Source: Leucobacter soli
GTDB lineage: Bacteria > Actinomycetota > Actinomycetes > Actinomycetales > Microbacteriaceae
Direction of reading: 5' to 3'
Assembly (NCBI RefSeq): GCF_910593785.1
Contig: NZ_CAJVAP010000002.1
Coordinates: 1-64,000 of the forward strand
Length of the DNA stretch: 64,000 nt
Shown: piece after piece, positions 63,357 to 64,000 of the stretch
How the letters are laid out: each line of letters begins with the position of its first letter
Position numbering within the stretch: the stretch's first letter is position 1
Translations under genes and position numbers: made by a program
Notes under the pieces: model-generated
The model's database searches: none
The model's input: the letters and a program-made list of their open reading frames with translations, nothing else
What the model was told of the DNA's origin: nothing

Positions 63357-64000
63357 GTGACGGACACGAGCGAGGCGCCGACGAGCGAGACGCGGTCGAA
63401 CCAGACGCACGCGACGCACGCCTGGGGTCTGCTGCCCACCGAACCGGTGGGGTCGATGCCGCGCACCCTCCGTCTGCAGCAGGCCGTGCTGCAGACGGAG
63501 GCCTGGCTGCTGGGCGCTGACGAGCTCGCCGCGGAGCAGGAGGCGGCCGTCCGCGACACGCTGGATCGTCTCGCCGAGACGGGATCGCCGATCGTGAGCG
63601 ACGGCGAGCAGCGCCGCTCGAGCTTCGCGACCTACCCTCTGGGCCGCGGCGATGCAGAGTCCGGCCCCGTCTTCGCCGTCTTCGCCGACGGGCATCACCG
63701 GGTGCTGCCGCGGCTCGTCCGTGCGCCGTTCCGGTTCCAGCGGTGGGCCGCCGACGACGTGCTCGCCGCTCGGCGGCTCACCGGGCTGCCGCTGAAGCAG
63801 GCGGTCATCTCGCCGTCGATGCTCTCGCTCATGCTCCCCGACGAGGGCATCGGGGAGTACACGCGGGACGAACTGCTCGAGGACGTCGTCGCCGGGTGCG
63901 CTGAGGACATCGCCCGTTGCTTCTCCGCGGGCGCGGCGCGGGTGTCGATCGACTTCACCGAGGGGCGGCTCGCTCTGCGCCGGGATCTGCGGGCGCCGTG
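63357..64000 (+). CDS. MetE C-terminal-domain-like protein (methionine synthase II family), 3' end outside window
   Basis: About 214 residues are visible and the frame is open at the right edge. After a ~20-residue variable start come LLPTEPVGSMPRTLRLQQAV and the SDGEQRRSSFATYPL segment, typical of the short single-domain relatives of the catalytic half of MetE (such as Bacillus YxjG/YxjH), which make methionine from other methyl donors or act in methionine salvage. The metal-ligand region lies beyond the window, so activity cannot be judged. The GTG start is 5 bp after the metE stop. Confidence 0.78.
   Translation, partial: MTDTSEAPTSETRSNQTHATHAWGLLPTEPVGSMPRTLRLQQAVLQTEAWLLGADELAAEQEAAVRDTLDRLAETGSPIVSDGEQRRSSFATYPLGRGDAESGPVFAVFADGHHRVLPRLVRAPFRFQRWAADDVLAARRLTGLPLKQAVISPSMLSLMLPDEGIGEYTRDELLEDVVAGCAEDIARCFSAGAARVSIDFTEGRLALRRDLRAP

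Overview
This window is a stretch of chromosome from a high-GC Gram-positive bacterium, most likely an actinobacterium of the family Microbacteriaceae (a Leucobacter-like genus is my best guess, from gene order and protein style; the genus is inference). Supporting signs are the order dapB, thyA-folA, dapA, RNase J, ftsK, pgsA, cinA, clgR, DUF3046, recA, recX, miaB-miaA, dapF, hflX; an actinobacterial-type LexA box before recA; frequent GTG/TTG starts; and many genes whose start codon lies 6-7 nt behind a TANNNT hexamer, the layout of leaderless actinobacterial transcripts.

Layout. 1-8.4 kb: end of a flavin amine oxidase, a flavin reductase fused to an IclR-like effector domain, a DEAD-box RNA helicase, a DUF3054 membrane protein, a YtcJ-like amidohydrolase, a MarR regulator and a HisN-type phosphatase. 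8.4-10.2 kb: tRNA-Lys(CTT) with its terminator, the NhaA antiporter and a 65-aa membrane protein. 10.3-15.6 kb: ilvD and the ilvB-ilvN-ilvC cluster for branched-chain amino acids, closed by a strong hairpin. 15.6-18.4 kb: a DrrAB-like ABC exporter divergent from its probable TetR regulator. 18.4-23.3 kb: a set of poorly characterised membrane genes, including an SPFH-SHOCT / double zinc-ribbon / small membrane protein trio that resembles Bacillus YdjI-YdjG-YdjH without a PspA gene beside it. 23.4-29.2 kb: serA, pnp and an M16 zinc peptidase. 29.2-38.3 kb: an ATP-grasp protein divergent from dapB, a TPR-like protein, a diguanylate cyclase, thyA-folA, dapA, RNase J and a FemAB-like transferase. 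38.3-45.6 kb: murJ, ftsK, a secreted-domain protein of unknown function, pgsA and cinA. 45.7-48.5 kb: clgR, DUF3046, recA and recX. 48.6-54.7 kb: a single 6.1-kb gene for a secreted, multidomain GH78-type rhamnosidase, lying in the opposite direction inside the otherwise conserved recX-miaB junction. 54.9-64 kb: miaB-miaA, dapF, a methyltransferase, hflX, metE and the start of a second MetE-like gene.

How the genes fit together. Most are housekeeping: lysine/DAP synthesis (dapA, dapB, dapF), branched-chain amino acids, serine and methionine, RNA turnover (PNPase, RNase J, DEAD helicase), thymidylate/folate, DNA segregation and repair (FtsK, RecA, RecX), and tRNA modification (MiaA, MiaB). The accessory content is the rhamnosidase gene with a LacI-type palindrome in its upstream region, the SPFH/zinc-ribbon module with its membrane-protein neighbours, and the ABC/TetR unit. 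Several short tandem repeats (15-bp units in recX and hflX, 16-bp units behind hflX, an inverted/direct repeat behind dapF) are concentrated in 47.9-60.9 kb. I see no CRISPR array, insertion sequence or prophage.
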